A stretch of 7,971 bases of DNA from JAJRXG01 sp047634015 (GTDB taxonomy: Bacteria; Bacteroidota; Bacteroidia; Chitinophagales; Saprospiraceae): the NCBI GenBank assembly GCA_047634015.1, contig JBLIDB010000227.1, positions 1 to 7,971 on the forward strand, given 5' to 3'. Below the pieces are notes generated by a model. That model had not been told where the DNA came from and did no database searches. It worked only from the letters and a program-made list of their open reading frames with translations. A program made the position numbers and the translations under genes. Shown here piece after piece: positions 1-6,372 of the stretch (within the stretch, counting starts at the first letter, position 1; each line of letters begins with the position of its first letter).

Positions 1-1294
1 CTTCTGTTGCTAACCCCATTGTGGAAGCAAACTCGCTAAAAAATTCCATGTGTCTCATAGCATCATGGTCGTGCACTGCAATATTTCCAGAAGTCTGATA
101 AGCCACATGAACTTCATGTCCTTGATCTACAAGTCGGAGGAAAGTTCCTCCCATTGAGATAACATCATCATCCGGGTGTGGACTAAAAATAATAACTCTC
201 TTTTTAGCTGGTTTTGCACGCTCTGGCCGAGTTGTATCATCCGCATTGGGTTTACCTCCTGGCCAACCCGTAATCGTATGCTGTAATCTATTGAATACCT
301 TGATATTAATATCATATGCGGTATTGTGCATAAGGATTAACTCCCCAAGGCCATGCTCGTTATAGTCTTCATCCGTTAATTTCAATATAGGCGTCTCAAG
401 CTTTTGAGACAACCAGATAACTCCTTTGGCTATCAGATCATCTGTCCATTCACACATTCCTACTAACCAAGGTGTATTCACCCTCGTAAGCATCTCGGAT
501 GCCGCCTCATCAACAAAAAAGCGTACATCTTGATGGTTCTGTAAGTATGTGCATGGAACATGCGGAGATACTTCTCCCTCTACTGCTCGTTTTACAATTT
601 CTGCTTTATGTTGTCCCCAAGCCATTATATAAATCGTCTTCGCTTTCATTATGGTATCGATCCCCATAGTAATAGCTCTAAACGGAACATCTTCTTCTTT
701 TTGAAAATCCTTCCTGGCATCGCGCATGGTAAGGCTATCCAATCGTATAAGGCGCGTCTTAGAATCCAACCAAGATCCAGGCTCGTTAAAGCCAACATGA
801 CCCGTTCTACCGATTCCTAATATTTGGATATCTATTCCTCCGTTCAATTTTATTTTCCGCTCATACTCATCACAATATTTCGCTACAGCTTCCAATGCTA
901 ATGTTCCATCAGGAATATGAATTTGATCTGCTGGTATATCTACATGGTCAAAAAGGTATTCATTCATAAACCGCACATAGCTCTGTGCCATCTCAGGCTG
1001 CATGGGATAATACTCATCAAGATTGAATGTAATGACATTGTGAAAGCTTAACTCCTCTTCGTTGTGCATTCTAATTAACTCCCTATACAAGTTAATCGGG
1101 GTTGACCCTGTAGCCAAACCTAACACAATCTTCTGTCCGTCTTGCTGTCTTTGGCGAATAGCCAATGCAATAGATCTGGCGATATGCTTGCAACAATCCA
1201 CATCATTATTCCAGATTCTTACTGGAATTTTTTCGAATGTCTTAATAAGAAATTTGATGTTCTTATTGTTGCCCATTTCCAAGCTTTTTGCCAT
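1..1294 (-). CDS. nagB: Glucosamine-6-phosphate deaminase fused to LmbE/PIG-L deacetylase domain (partial, C-terminus off window)
   Basis: The NagB part converts glucosamine-6-phosphate to fructose-6-phosphate and ammonia in the cytoplasm, in amino-sugar catabolism. The frame is open for 431 codons from ATG at 1292-1294 to the left edge with no frameshift. The NagB domain covers about residues 12-285: phosphate loop LATGSTP (59-65), FNLDEY with D93 (E. coli D72), and GIGRTGHVGFNE (160-171) with H166 and E171 (E. coli H143 and E148). T164 sits where E. coli has the active-site D141. A linker with GWPGGKPNADD leads into the second domain, which opens with SPHPDDDVISMGG (371-383), the metal-binding motif of LmbE/PIG-L N-deacetylases (H373, D375, D376). 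The remaining deacetylase-domain residues lie beyond base 1. The long fusion is, as I know it, typical of Bacteroidota. Whether the second domain is an active deacetylase cannot be judged here. Confidence 0.93.
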   Translation of the reverse strand, partial: MAKSLEMGNNKNIKFLIKTFEKIPVRIWNNDVDCCKHIARSIALAIRQRQQDGQKIVLGLATGSTPINLYRELIRMHNEEELSFHNVITFNLDEYYPMQPEMAQSYVRFMNEYLFDHVDIPADQIHIPDGTLALEAVAKYCDEYERKIKLNGGIDIQILGIGRTGHVGFNEPGSWLDSKTRLIRLDSLTMRDARKDFQKEEDVPFRAITMGIDTIMKAKTIYIMAWGQHKAEIVKRAVEGEVSPHVPCTYLQNHQDVRFFVDEAASEMLTRVNTPWLVGMCEWTDDLIAKGVIWLSQKLETPILKLTDEDYNEHGLGELILMHNTAYDINIKVFNRLQHTITGWPGGKPNADDTTRPERAKPAKKRVIIFSPHPDDDVISMGGTFLRLVDQGHEVHVAYQTSGNIAVHDHDAMRHMEFFSEFASTMGLATE

Positions 1295-1303
1295 GAATTA
1301 TTG

Positions 1304-1315
1304 CTTTACGTAAAG
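1304..1315. promoter_or_regulatory. Perfect 12-base palindrome CTTTACGTAAAG in nagB leader
   Basis: CTTTAC/GTAAAG is fully self-complementary and lies 9 bases upstream of the nagB start codon, between the candidate promoter box and the ATG. It could be an operator half of a larger control site, or form a short hairpin near the ribosome-binding region. Function is inferred from position and symmetry only. Confidence 0.3.
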
Positions 1316-1317
1316 AG

Positions 1318-1335
1318 TTGTGTTTGCGCACACAA
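1318..1335. promoter_or_regulatory. Inverted repeat TTGTGT-N6-ACACAA at nagB promoter
   Basis: The two 6-base arms at 1318-1323 and 1330-1335 are perfect reverse complements around a 6-base spacer. The repeat overlaps the edge of the TATATTTG box and would cover the predicted transcription start of the nagB fusion. This position suits a repressor operator. The regulator is unknown and nothing in the window encodes one. Confidence 0.3.
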
Positions 1336-1340
1336 ATATA
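1333..1340 (-). promoter_or_regulatory. Candidate Bacteroidota -7 promoter box for nagB fusion
   Basis: Read on the minus strand this is TATATTTG, an exact match to the TAnnTTTG -7 consensus known for the primary sigma factor of Bacteroidota. It lies 38 bases upstream of the nagB ATG, which would give a leader of roughly 30 bases. I do not see a good TTTG-type -33 element about 19 bases further upstream (a TTG occurs but too close), so the promoter is plausible rather than firm. Confidence 0.4.
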
Positions 1341-1586
1341 GCAAAATAAACAATTCTAAGTGTATCTCTCCTTTATTATGGGGTAGTCTATAAAATTTTG
1401 TTTCAATCAAAAAAATATCATAGCTCCTTGGAATCTGCATAAACATCTGAAAATGAAGGGTTGTAAGAGTTATTCGTTTTTCACATTACGGAAATAAATA
1501 TCTATAAAGCACACATTTTATGCATTTTACACATTAAATATTAAATTAATATTATACATTCACCCTTGGATCTTAAAACGCAATAA

Positions 1587-2363
1587 GTGAAAACGAATTT
1601 TCTCGTTGTAGGAACCCAGAGAGGGGGCACAGCAACACTCAACGGCTGTTTAACACAGCACCCGCAAGTCTGTGTTGCTACAGATACGGAATTAGCTTTC
1701 TTTGACCAAGATGAAGCATTTGCAAGAGGTACTCCAAATTACAATGGATACCATAAACAATTCGCTATTCATAGTGATCATGTCGCCATTGGCGAGTGTG
1801 CATCCAACTATATGTATTGGCAAGATTGTGTGCCTAGAATATATAGGTATAATTCGGAAGTAAAAATCATAGCACTTATCCGTAACCCGATAGATAGAGC
1901 ATATTCTCACTGGCAAACGGAATATGCCAATGGAAATGAAAACTCCGATTTTGTAGATGCTATTAATCTTGAAGGGTATAGATTAAGAACAATGGGCAAG
2001 CGAGGCCAGCATAAGACATTTAGCTATATAGATCGTGGTCTCTATAGTTATCAAATAGAACATCTGCTTCAGTATTTTGATCCACATCAGCTTTTATTTA
2101 TAAAGTCCGAAGATTTCAAAGACAATACTTCCGTTATGCTCTATCGGATCTTTGACTTCTTGAATGTACCTTATATCGAAGTCGAAGAAGCCGCTCAAAA
2201 CGTAGGAAATTATAGCAAATCTATGGACCCTTCCGTAAGAAATGAACTTATAGAAATCTTCCGAAGAGATATATATCGAGTAGAAGAACTCCTTGGGTGG
2301 AATTGTAATGATTGGTTAAAACCGCATGAAGTCAAGGTTCCAAAAAGAGAATTGGTTTCTTAA
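1587..2363 (+). CDS. PAPS-dependent sulfotransferase (Sulfotransfer_1-like)
   Basis: The enzyme transfers a sulfuryl group from PAPS to an unknown acceptor, by family usually a carbohydrate, lipid or small molecule. The 258-residue protein begins with a beta-strand and the 5'-phosphosulfate loop GTQRGGTATL (residues 9-18). The 3'-phosphate site IALIRNPIDRAYSHW lies at 95-109, with the expected R99 and S107. The segment GLYSYQIEHLLQYF (151-164) followed by IKSEDF (172-177) is typical of bacterial members. The start is GTG at 1587. An in-frame TAA lies directly before it, and the next Met is at residue 76, far past the PAPS loop, so GTG is the only sensible start. No clear Shine-Dalgarno is seen. 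There is no signal peptide or membrane segment, so it is probably cytoplasmic. It is the only plus-strand gene here and its 3' end overlaps the gene facing it. Confidence 0.9.
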   Translation: MKTNFLVVGTQRGGTATLNGCLTQHPQVCVATDTELAFFDQDEAFARGTPNYNGYHKQFAIHSDHVAIGECASNYMYWQDCVPRIYRYNSEVKIIALIRNPIDRAYSHWQTEYANGNENSDFVDAINLEGYRLRTMGKRGQHKTFSYIDRGLYSYQIEHLLQYFDPHQLLFIKSEDFKDNTSVMLYRIFDFLNVPYIEVEEAAQNVGNYSKSMDPSVRNELIEIFRRDIYRVEELLGWNCNDWLKPHEVKVPKRELVS

Positions 2364-2923
2364 TCTTCTTTTTGTTCTTTGGATAGATGCGTTGGCAGGC
2401 CATCCAGGCTTTCCCAATTCTTCTCCTTTTTATAGTCTTCAAGTGCTTGAATATCTTTTCCTCCAGCCCATTTAAAATGGATATTCTTGTCTTCTATAAA
2501 CTGATAAGTAGGCACGCCGAAGCCACATGAAGTCTGAACCATATCAACAGTCATAAGAATAAGTTGCCGCGTACTCGGAAGAATATTAAAATGCGGACTC
2601 CATTGTTTCCAAGACTCCGTATCCGGTAATACTACCTGTCCCTGACCATACAATCTAAGTATTAACGGCTGCTTATCAAAAGAGCAAAACATGAATGTAA
2701 GTCTCTGGTTTTCAAGAATATGAGCAGAAGTTTCATTCCCACTTCCTGTTACATCCATATAGCCTACTTTGTTATCTCCTAATATCCTAAAGCTATCTAG
2801 TCCCTTAGGGGATAAATTGATATGCCCTGAACCCTCCAATGGCGCTGAGGCTACGAAATACATCTTTTGCTCCTCGATAAATGACTTGTGTTGTGACGAC
2901 AGTGTTTCAAAGAATTTCCCCAT
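2360..2923 (-). CDS. Pyridoxamine 5'-phosphate oxidase-like FMN-binding family protein
   Basis: This 187-residue protein fits the FMN-binding split-barrel superfamily in the pyridoxamine-phosphate-oxidase-like branch. Members bind a flavin and act as small oxidoreductases. The true substrate is usually unknown, and it need not act on pyridoxamine phosphate. Visible signatures are FVASAPLEGSGHINLSPKG (23-41), the SGNETSAHI segment (61-69), LRLYGQGQVV (89-98) and TSCGFGVP near 131-138, which recurs in this subfamily. The start is ATG at 2921-2923. It lies 31 bases after the beta-barrel gene on the same strand, so the two could be co-transcribed. Its TAA stop overlaps the sulfotransferase stop by 4 bases in the opposite direction. 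It is soluble, with no signal peptide. The family is fairly sure; the reaction is not known. Confidence 0.8.
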   Translation of the reverse strand: MGKFFETLSSQHKSFIEEQKMYFVASAPLEGSGHINLSPKGLDSFRILGDNKVGYMDVTGSGNETSAHILENQRLTFMFCSFDKQPLILRLYGQGQVVLPDTESWKQWSPHFNILPSTRQLILMTVDMVQTSCGFGVPTYQFIEDKNIHFKWAGGKDIQALEDYKKEKNWESLDGLPTHLSKEQKED

Positions 2924-2954
2924 ATTACCAGTTTCAGAATTAAAAAAAAACTTC

Positions 2955-4166
2955 TCAAAATCCTATATTATACCCTACGGATACTCCAATAGTAGAATAC
3001 TTTTTGTCAAAATTTTCACCATTAAAAGAATCCGCAAACCCCTCAGGTCTCCAATTTACCAGCGTATAATTCATACCCAATGAAAAGGATCTAAATCTTC
3101 CTGTAATAAATTCGAACCTTATTCCACCTTCTACAAACGGGTCTTTTTTGTGAACAAAATTTAGTTCTGGTTCTAAAAATTTATTCGCAATATACTCACC
3201 ACTGCTATAGAATAAATAGCCCATAGTGGCAGTCGGTTGTACTTCTAAATATTTACCTATATTGATACGGAGTCCAGCCAACATTCCTAATTGAAATCTC
3301 GTACTGGAATGTAAATCTATATTATTAGACGTGGCAACATTTTCTCTATATATTCTTTCTCCTGTATTTGCATTTACGATATAACTTGGTTCAGCTATTC
3401 TAACATTATAATAGGATGTATACTGTTTTACACTTTGATAAGTACCCTTTAACCCCAGTCGTAGGCCTTCGATATGATAATTAAGAGACATTCCTATTTG
3501 TATTTCCGAAAGCGTCACGTTATACCAAATAGGAAATCCAGTATCTAAATTATCCAAATTATAATTCAATTTTCCCCCACCAAAACCGGCATGAACGCCA
3601 ACAGAAAATCGGTTGGTCATACTTAGTAATGCAAAATCTCCTAATTGTCTTACGGCATTATCAATTGGGTTATTTCTTTCAGGAATTGAGATATTCATAT
3701 TCCTCGACCTCTTATTTTCTCCGTACGGGTAAACCTTGATGCTTGTTGCATTTTTTCCCGCTCTAAGTATCCTTGATCGACCGTCATTCGTAAAATCTCG
3801 ATCCAAGGTCTCATCAACATATAATGTTACTCTATCACGTTCATAGTTTCCTGCGATCCAAATTACAAGCTTACTCTCGCTTCCCGACTCCCTTAGTATA
3901 GCCATCAAAAGGGTTACATCTGAAAAAGTCTCGAATTCAGGAGGAATGATTTCGATTGTATCCGCAATTTGCAATTCAGGATAGCGTTTCTTCATATCCC
4001 TTACATCTACTGAACTAAATTCATATGGATATGAATAGAAGACTATATCCTCCAATCTTTCTGCTCCTTGTACCGATTCCTCATATTGTTGAGGAATAAT
4101 CATGGTCTGCTGCCCCCAAACATATAAGCTGCTGAATAAAAGTAGCATAACTAAACCTATTCTCAT
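2955..4166 (-). CDS. Secreted outer-membrane beta-barrel protein of unknown function
   Basis: I do not recognise a named family. The 403-residue protein starts with a signal peptide: basic R2, a hydrophobic run at 4-16, and probable cleavage after VWG at residue 18. Residues about 20-165 look like a periplasmic, mostly beta domain containing VTLYVDETLDRDFTNDG (113-129), an Asp-rich style seen in Bacteroidota envelope proteins. From about 175 to the end there are alternating hydrophobic/polar strands (RFSVGVHAGFG, IQIGMSLNYHIEGLRLGLKG, FQLGMLAGLRINIG, FSLGMNYTLVNW, STIGVSVGYNIGF). The C-terminal residue is Phe, as in many proteins folded by the BAM complex. I therefore place it in the outer membrane. 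The start is ATG at 4164-4166, directly before the signal peptide. It follows the amidotransferase gene after 88 bases and precedes the PNPOx-like gene by 31 bases. A link to the upstream operon is not shown. Confidence 0.8.
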   Translation of the reverse strand: MRIGLVMLLLFSSLYVWGQQTMIIPQQYEESVQGAERLEDIVFYSYPYEFSSVDVRDMKKRYPELQIADTIEIIPPEFETFSDVTLLMAILRESGSESKLVIWIAGNYERDRVTLYVDETLDRDFTNDGRSRILRAGKNATSIKVYPYGENKRSRNMNISIPERNNPIDNAVRQLGDFALLSMTNRFSVGVHAGFGGGKLNYNLDNLDTGFPIWYNVTLSEIQIGMSLNYHIEGLRLGLKGTYQSVKQYTSYYNVRIAEPSYIVNANTGERIYRENVATSNNIDLHSSTRFQLGMLAGLRINIGKYLEVQPTATMGYLFYSSGEYIANKFLEPELNFVHKKDPFVEGGIRFEFITGRFRSFSLGMNYTLVNWRPEGFADSFNGENFDKKYSTIGVSVGYNIGF

Positions 4167-4177
4167 TTATTCATTTT

Positions 4178-4231
4178 TTGATAAAAATGCTCATTCTTTA
4201 AACGTGATAAAACTCAAAATGCCTTTATCAA
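4178..4231. repeat. Three TGATAAA motifs (two direct, one inverted) before the barrel gene
   Basis: TGATAAAA occurs on the plus strand at 4179-4186 and 4205-4212 as an exact direct repeat with a 26-base period. The reverse complement TTTATCA lies at 4224-4230. TTGATAAA/TTTATCAA therefore form an 8-base inverted repeat (4178-4185 with 4224-4231), and the inner pair forms a 7-base one with a 12-base loop (4205-4211 with 4224-4230). The site lies just upstream of the barrel gene. It may be an operator or a structured leader, but AT-richness weakens the case. Confidence 0.3.
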
Positions 4232-4244
4232 TTAAATCTAAAGG
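4222..4244 (-). terminator. Weak hairpin after the amidotransferase gene
   Basis: In the minus-strand transcript the arms CCTTTA and TAAAGG (4239-4244 and 4222-4227 on the plus strand) pair perfectly around an 11-base loop, 10 bases past the TAG stop of the amidotransferase. Downstream is CATTTTGAGTTTT, not a clean U-run, and the stem is AT-rich. It may be a weak or partial terminator ending the four-gene operon. Confidence 0.25.
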
Positions 4245-4254
4245 AATAAAAACT

Positions 4255-4944
4255 CTATTCAGCAAGAAATTGAAGTACCCAATTCCTAAATATGTAGCTA
4301 TCTATAGATAAATCTAGGCTTTCAATCCCTTCGTTAACAACACTGTCACCCATTCTTTCTATTCTACTACTCATGAGATGTTCATTGTACTCCGCCGAAT
4401 ACTCTGGATGTGCCTGAATTCCTAAAAATTTATCGCCAACTTTTATCATTGCATTAGGACACATTTCGCTGGTTGCAAGCAGTATACTTTGATCAGGTAG
4501 TTCTAATATTTGATCTTGACACATCATTAAGAGTTGTATCTTTTCTGATAGTGGAATCATCCAGCTCATCTCCTGCTTTATCTGGAACTGATGCACTCCA
4601 ACACACCATCCATTTGTTGACTTCCCAACGAGTCCTCCTAAGGCGCTACCAATTATTTGATGACCAAAACAAACACCAATAAAATACTTGTTCCCTTTAT
4701 AAAGCAACCGAATAAATTTTTCTAATTGTCGAATCCATTCTATATCGTCATAAACTGAATGTCGTGATCCAGTCGAAAAATAAACATCACACGCATCAAT
4801 ATCCTTGGGGAATTCCCCAATGGTAACATCGTAAGCCTTCCATACAAATTCAGGAAATAAAGACTCAAACATATCTGGATAATCACCAAATCGATCTTGA
4901 AAATCTTCATCAACATGATCACATAATAGTAAGCCTGCTATCAT
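4255..4944 (-). CDS. Class I glutamine amidotransferase-fold gamma-glutamyl hydrolase candidate
   Basis: The 229-residue protein has the class I glutamine amidotransferase (GATase) fold with an intact triad. The nucleophile is C92 in GVCFGHQIIGSALGG (90-104), and H179 and E181 are in GIQAHPEYS (175-183). The oxyanion-side STGSRHSVYDD lies at 57-67. No synthetase domain is attached, so it is a free-standing hydrolase/amidotransferase of the GuaA-GATase type. Its GVCFGHQ motif differs from the GIC-R-G-Q pattern of PuuD-like gamma-glutamyl-GABA hydrolases. Its ATG shares one base with the TAA of the aldehyde dehydrogenase (TAATG), so translation is probably coupled. As the last of four clustered genes starting with a gamma-glutamyl ligase, its likely job is to hydrolyse a gamma-glutamyl amide, releasing glutamate and an amino acid. 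That job is inferred from context; the fold and active site are seen. Confidence 0.85.
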   Translation of the reverse strand: MIAGLLLCDHVDEDFQDRFGDYPDMFESLFPEFVWKAYDVTIGEFPKDIDACDVYFSTGSRHSVYDDIEWIRQLEKFIRLLYKGNKYFIGVCFGHQIIGSALGGLVGKSTNGWCVGVHQFQIKQEMSWMIPLSEKIQLLMMCQDQILELPDQSILLATSEMCPNAMIKVGDKFLGIQAHPEYSAEYNEHLMSSRIERMGDSVVNEGIESLDLSIDSYIFRNWVLQFLAE

Positions 4945-6338
4945 TATACGATTTCCTTAAGGTGAAAAGATTTGGGCCTTGTAAGCACTTCATATCCCAA
5001 AGATGATAAAGTACAACCACGACCACTATTCTTAACACCCGTCCATGCCAATGCTGGATCCAAATAATCACATCTATTCATAAAGACAGTGCCTGTCTCG
5101 AGACGATTTCCGAGATCAGAAATAGAATCTTTATCCTGTGTCCATATAGATGCAGTAAGCCCATATTGACTGTCATTCATTAAAGATATTGCCTCGGCAT
5201 CACTATCCACGGACATGATTCCCACAACTGGCCCAAAAGACTCCTCACTCATAATCGACATATCATGGGTAACATCTGTTAGGATTTGAGGTGCTAAATA
5301 TGCGGAACCGTTTTTATCCTTTGGGAATATGGAAGCATCTATCCATGGCTTCGCTCCTTGATCTACAGCCTTAGCAATTTCATTTCTTACATATGCTGCC
5401 GCCTCAATGCGAACCATAGGTCCCATAGTGGTTTCTTGCTTTAATGGATCTCCTAAGATATATTGCTTAGTAAGCGCAACAAACCCTTTGACAAATTCCT
5501 GATATAAGGAGTGGTGAACATATATGCGTTCTATTCCACAGCAGGACTGTCCAGAATTAAAGAAAGCGCCATCTACCAGGTTTTCAACAGCATTAGCAAG
5601 GTTTGCATCGGCCCTAACATATGCGGGATCCTTCCCTCCGAGCTCCAAACCCGCATTGATGAATCTCTGATTCATAGCCAATTGCACTGCGGCACCGCCG
5701 CCTACCGACCCTGTAAATGCAACATAATCAATTCTCCTATCTCCAATCAATAGCGCAACTTGCTCATGTTCTAAGTGCAAATATTGAAACACTCCTTCAG
5801 GTAATCCGGCAGCTTGAAACGCTTCTGAAAAACGCTCTGCACACAAAGGCGTCTGTTTAGCATGTTTTAAAATGACGGTATTTCCAGCCATTAATGCAGG
5901 GATAATTGCATTCACAGCAGTTAGAAATGGATAATTCCAGGGTGCCAGAACAAAAACGGTTCCAAGAGCTTCCCTTCTAATATATCGTTTAAAACATTGC
6001 TTATCTGGAATTCTAATATCCGCCAGAGCAAGTGCTGCGATATCTATCATGTAATTTGCTCTCTCTTGGAGACCTCCGGTAACCTCTAATGCACTATACT
6101 TAATGGGCCTACCCATCTGCCGAGTGATCTCCTCTCCTATATCGTCAGCATGATCTGCCAAATACTTTATGGCCTTTCGGCAAAGGACCGCACGATCTTC
6201 TACGGAGGTATTTCGCCAGTTACCTCTTGCCTGATAGGCACTATCCAATACACCCTCTATTTGCTCGGAACTTGCAAAATCTCTTTGACAATACATAGAT
6301 CCATCAATCGGAGAAATTACTTGAAAAGTTTTACTCAT
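4944..6338 (-). CDS. NAD(P)-dependent aldehyde dehydrogenase
   Basis: The enzyme oxidises an aldehyde to a carboxylate with NAD(P)+. It is 464 residues from the ATG at 6336-6338, normal for the family. Signatures in order are APWNYPF with N135 (132-138), the cofactor-binding ILK with K158, the FTGSVGGG turn (208-215), the general-base E232 in ELGGKDP, the catalytic C266 in NSGQSCCG (261-268), and EESFGPV (365-371). A TTG two codons upstream (6342-6344) could add Leu/Met-Thr, but the ATG is the more usual start. It is cytoplasmic. It lies 34 bases after the SDR gene and overlaps the amidotransferase gene by 1 base. In context the substrate is probably a gamma-glutamyl-amino-aldehyde made by the SDR, comparable to PuuC in the Puu route. 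The exact substrate is inferred. Confidence 0.93.
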   Translation of the reverse strand: MSKTFQVISPIDGSMYCQRDFASSEQIEGVLDSAYQARGNWRNTSVEDRAVLCRKAIKYLADHADDIGEEITRQMGRPIKYSALEVTGGLQERANYMIDIAALALADIRIPDKQCFKRYIRREALGTVFVLAPWNYPFLTAVNAIIPALMAGNTVILKHAKQTPLCAERFSEAFQAAGLPEGVFQYLHLEHEQVALLIGDRRIDYVAFTGSVGGGAAVQLAMNQRFINAGLELGGKDPAYVRADANLANAVENLVDGAFFNSGQSCCGIERIYVHHSLYQEFVKGFVALTKQYILGDPLKQETTMGPMVRIEAAAYVRNEIAKAVDQGAKPWIDASIFPKDKNGSAYLAPQILTDVTHDMSIMSEESFGPVVGIMSVDSDAEAISLMNDSQYGLTASIWTQDKDSISDLGNRLETGTVFMNRCDYLDPALAWTGVKNSGRGCTLSSLGYEVLTRPKSFHLKEIV

Positions 6339-6358
6339 TGTCAATTATAATTTCACTT

Positions 6359-6372
6359 TATATATTCTAATT
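6359..6372 (-). repeat. Intercistronic 14-mer, copy 2 (after SDR stop)
   Basis: Immediately after the SDR TAG stop the transcript reads AATTAGAATATATA. This matches 13 of 14 bases with the sequence immediately after the upstream ligase stop (7159-7172). It could be a translation-initiation enhancer, an RNA-processing site, or the trace of a local duplication. Function is not known. Confidence 0.4.

Larger units (their letters stand above)
1295..1586. other. Divergent intergenic region between nagB fusion and sulfotransferase
   Basis: This AT-rich 292-base stretch separates two divergently transcribed genes, so it should carry both promoters. I see no ORF of substance and no RNA gene. On the nagB side there is a TATATTTG box, an inverted repeat and a 12-base palindrome, listed separately. 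On the sulfotransferase side I see no convincing promoter. The sequence there has three CACATT copies (1482-1487, 1512-1517, 1530-1535) and an inverted repeat AATATTA-aat-TAATATT (1537-1553). In DNA this AT-rich these could be chance. Confidence 0.7.

Noticed and set aside
560..1393. Several short plus-strand open frames opposite the nagB fusion
   Set aside because: All fall opposite an unbroken 431-codon conserved coding region and show no protein-like features.
1537..1553. Inverted repeat AATATTA-aat-TAATATT as sulfotransferase operator
   Set aside because: The arms are pure A/T in a very AT-rich stretch, so chance is a sufficient explanation; mentioned only in the intergenic entry.
2924..2954. 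Terminator at the nine-T run (minus strand) between the barrel and PNPOx-like genes
   Set aside because: No hairpin precedes the T-run, so I do not call an intrinsic terminator.
2769..3083. Plus-strand open frame of about 100 codons across the PNPOx/barrel junction
   Set aside because: It lies antisense to two well-supported genes and its sequence has no recognisable motif; it is a shadow frame.
6339..6344. TTG at 6342-6344 as the ALDH start
   Set aside because: An ATG two codons downstream gives a normal N-terminus; the TTG adds only two residues and has no better upstream signal.
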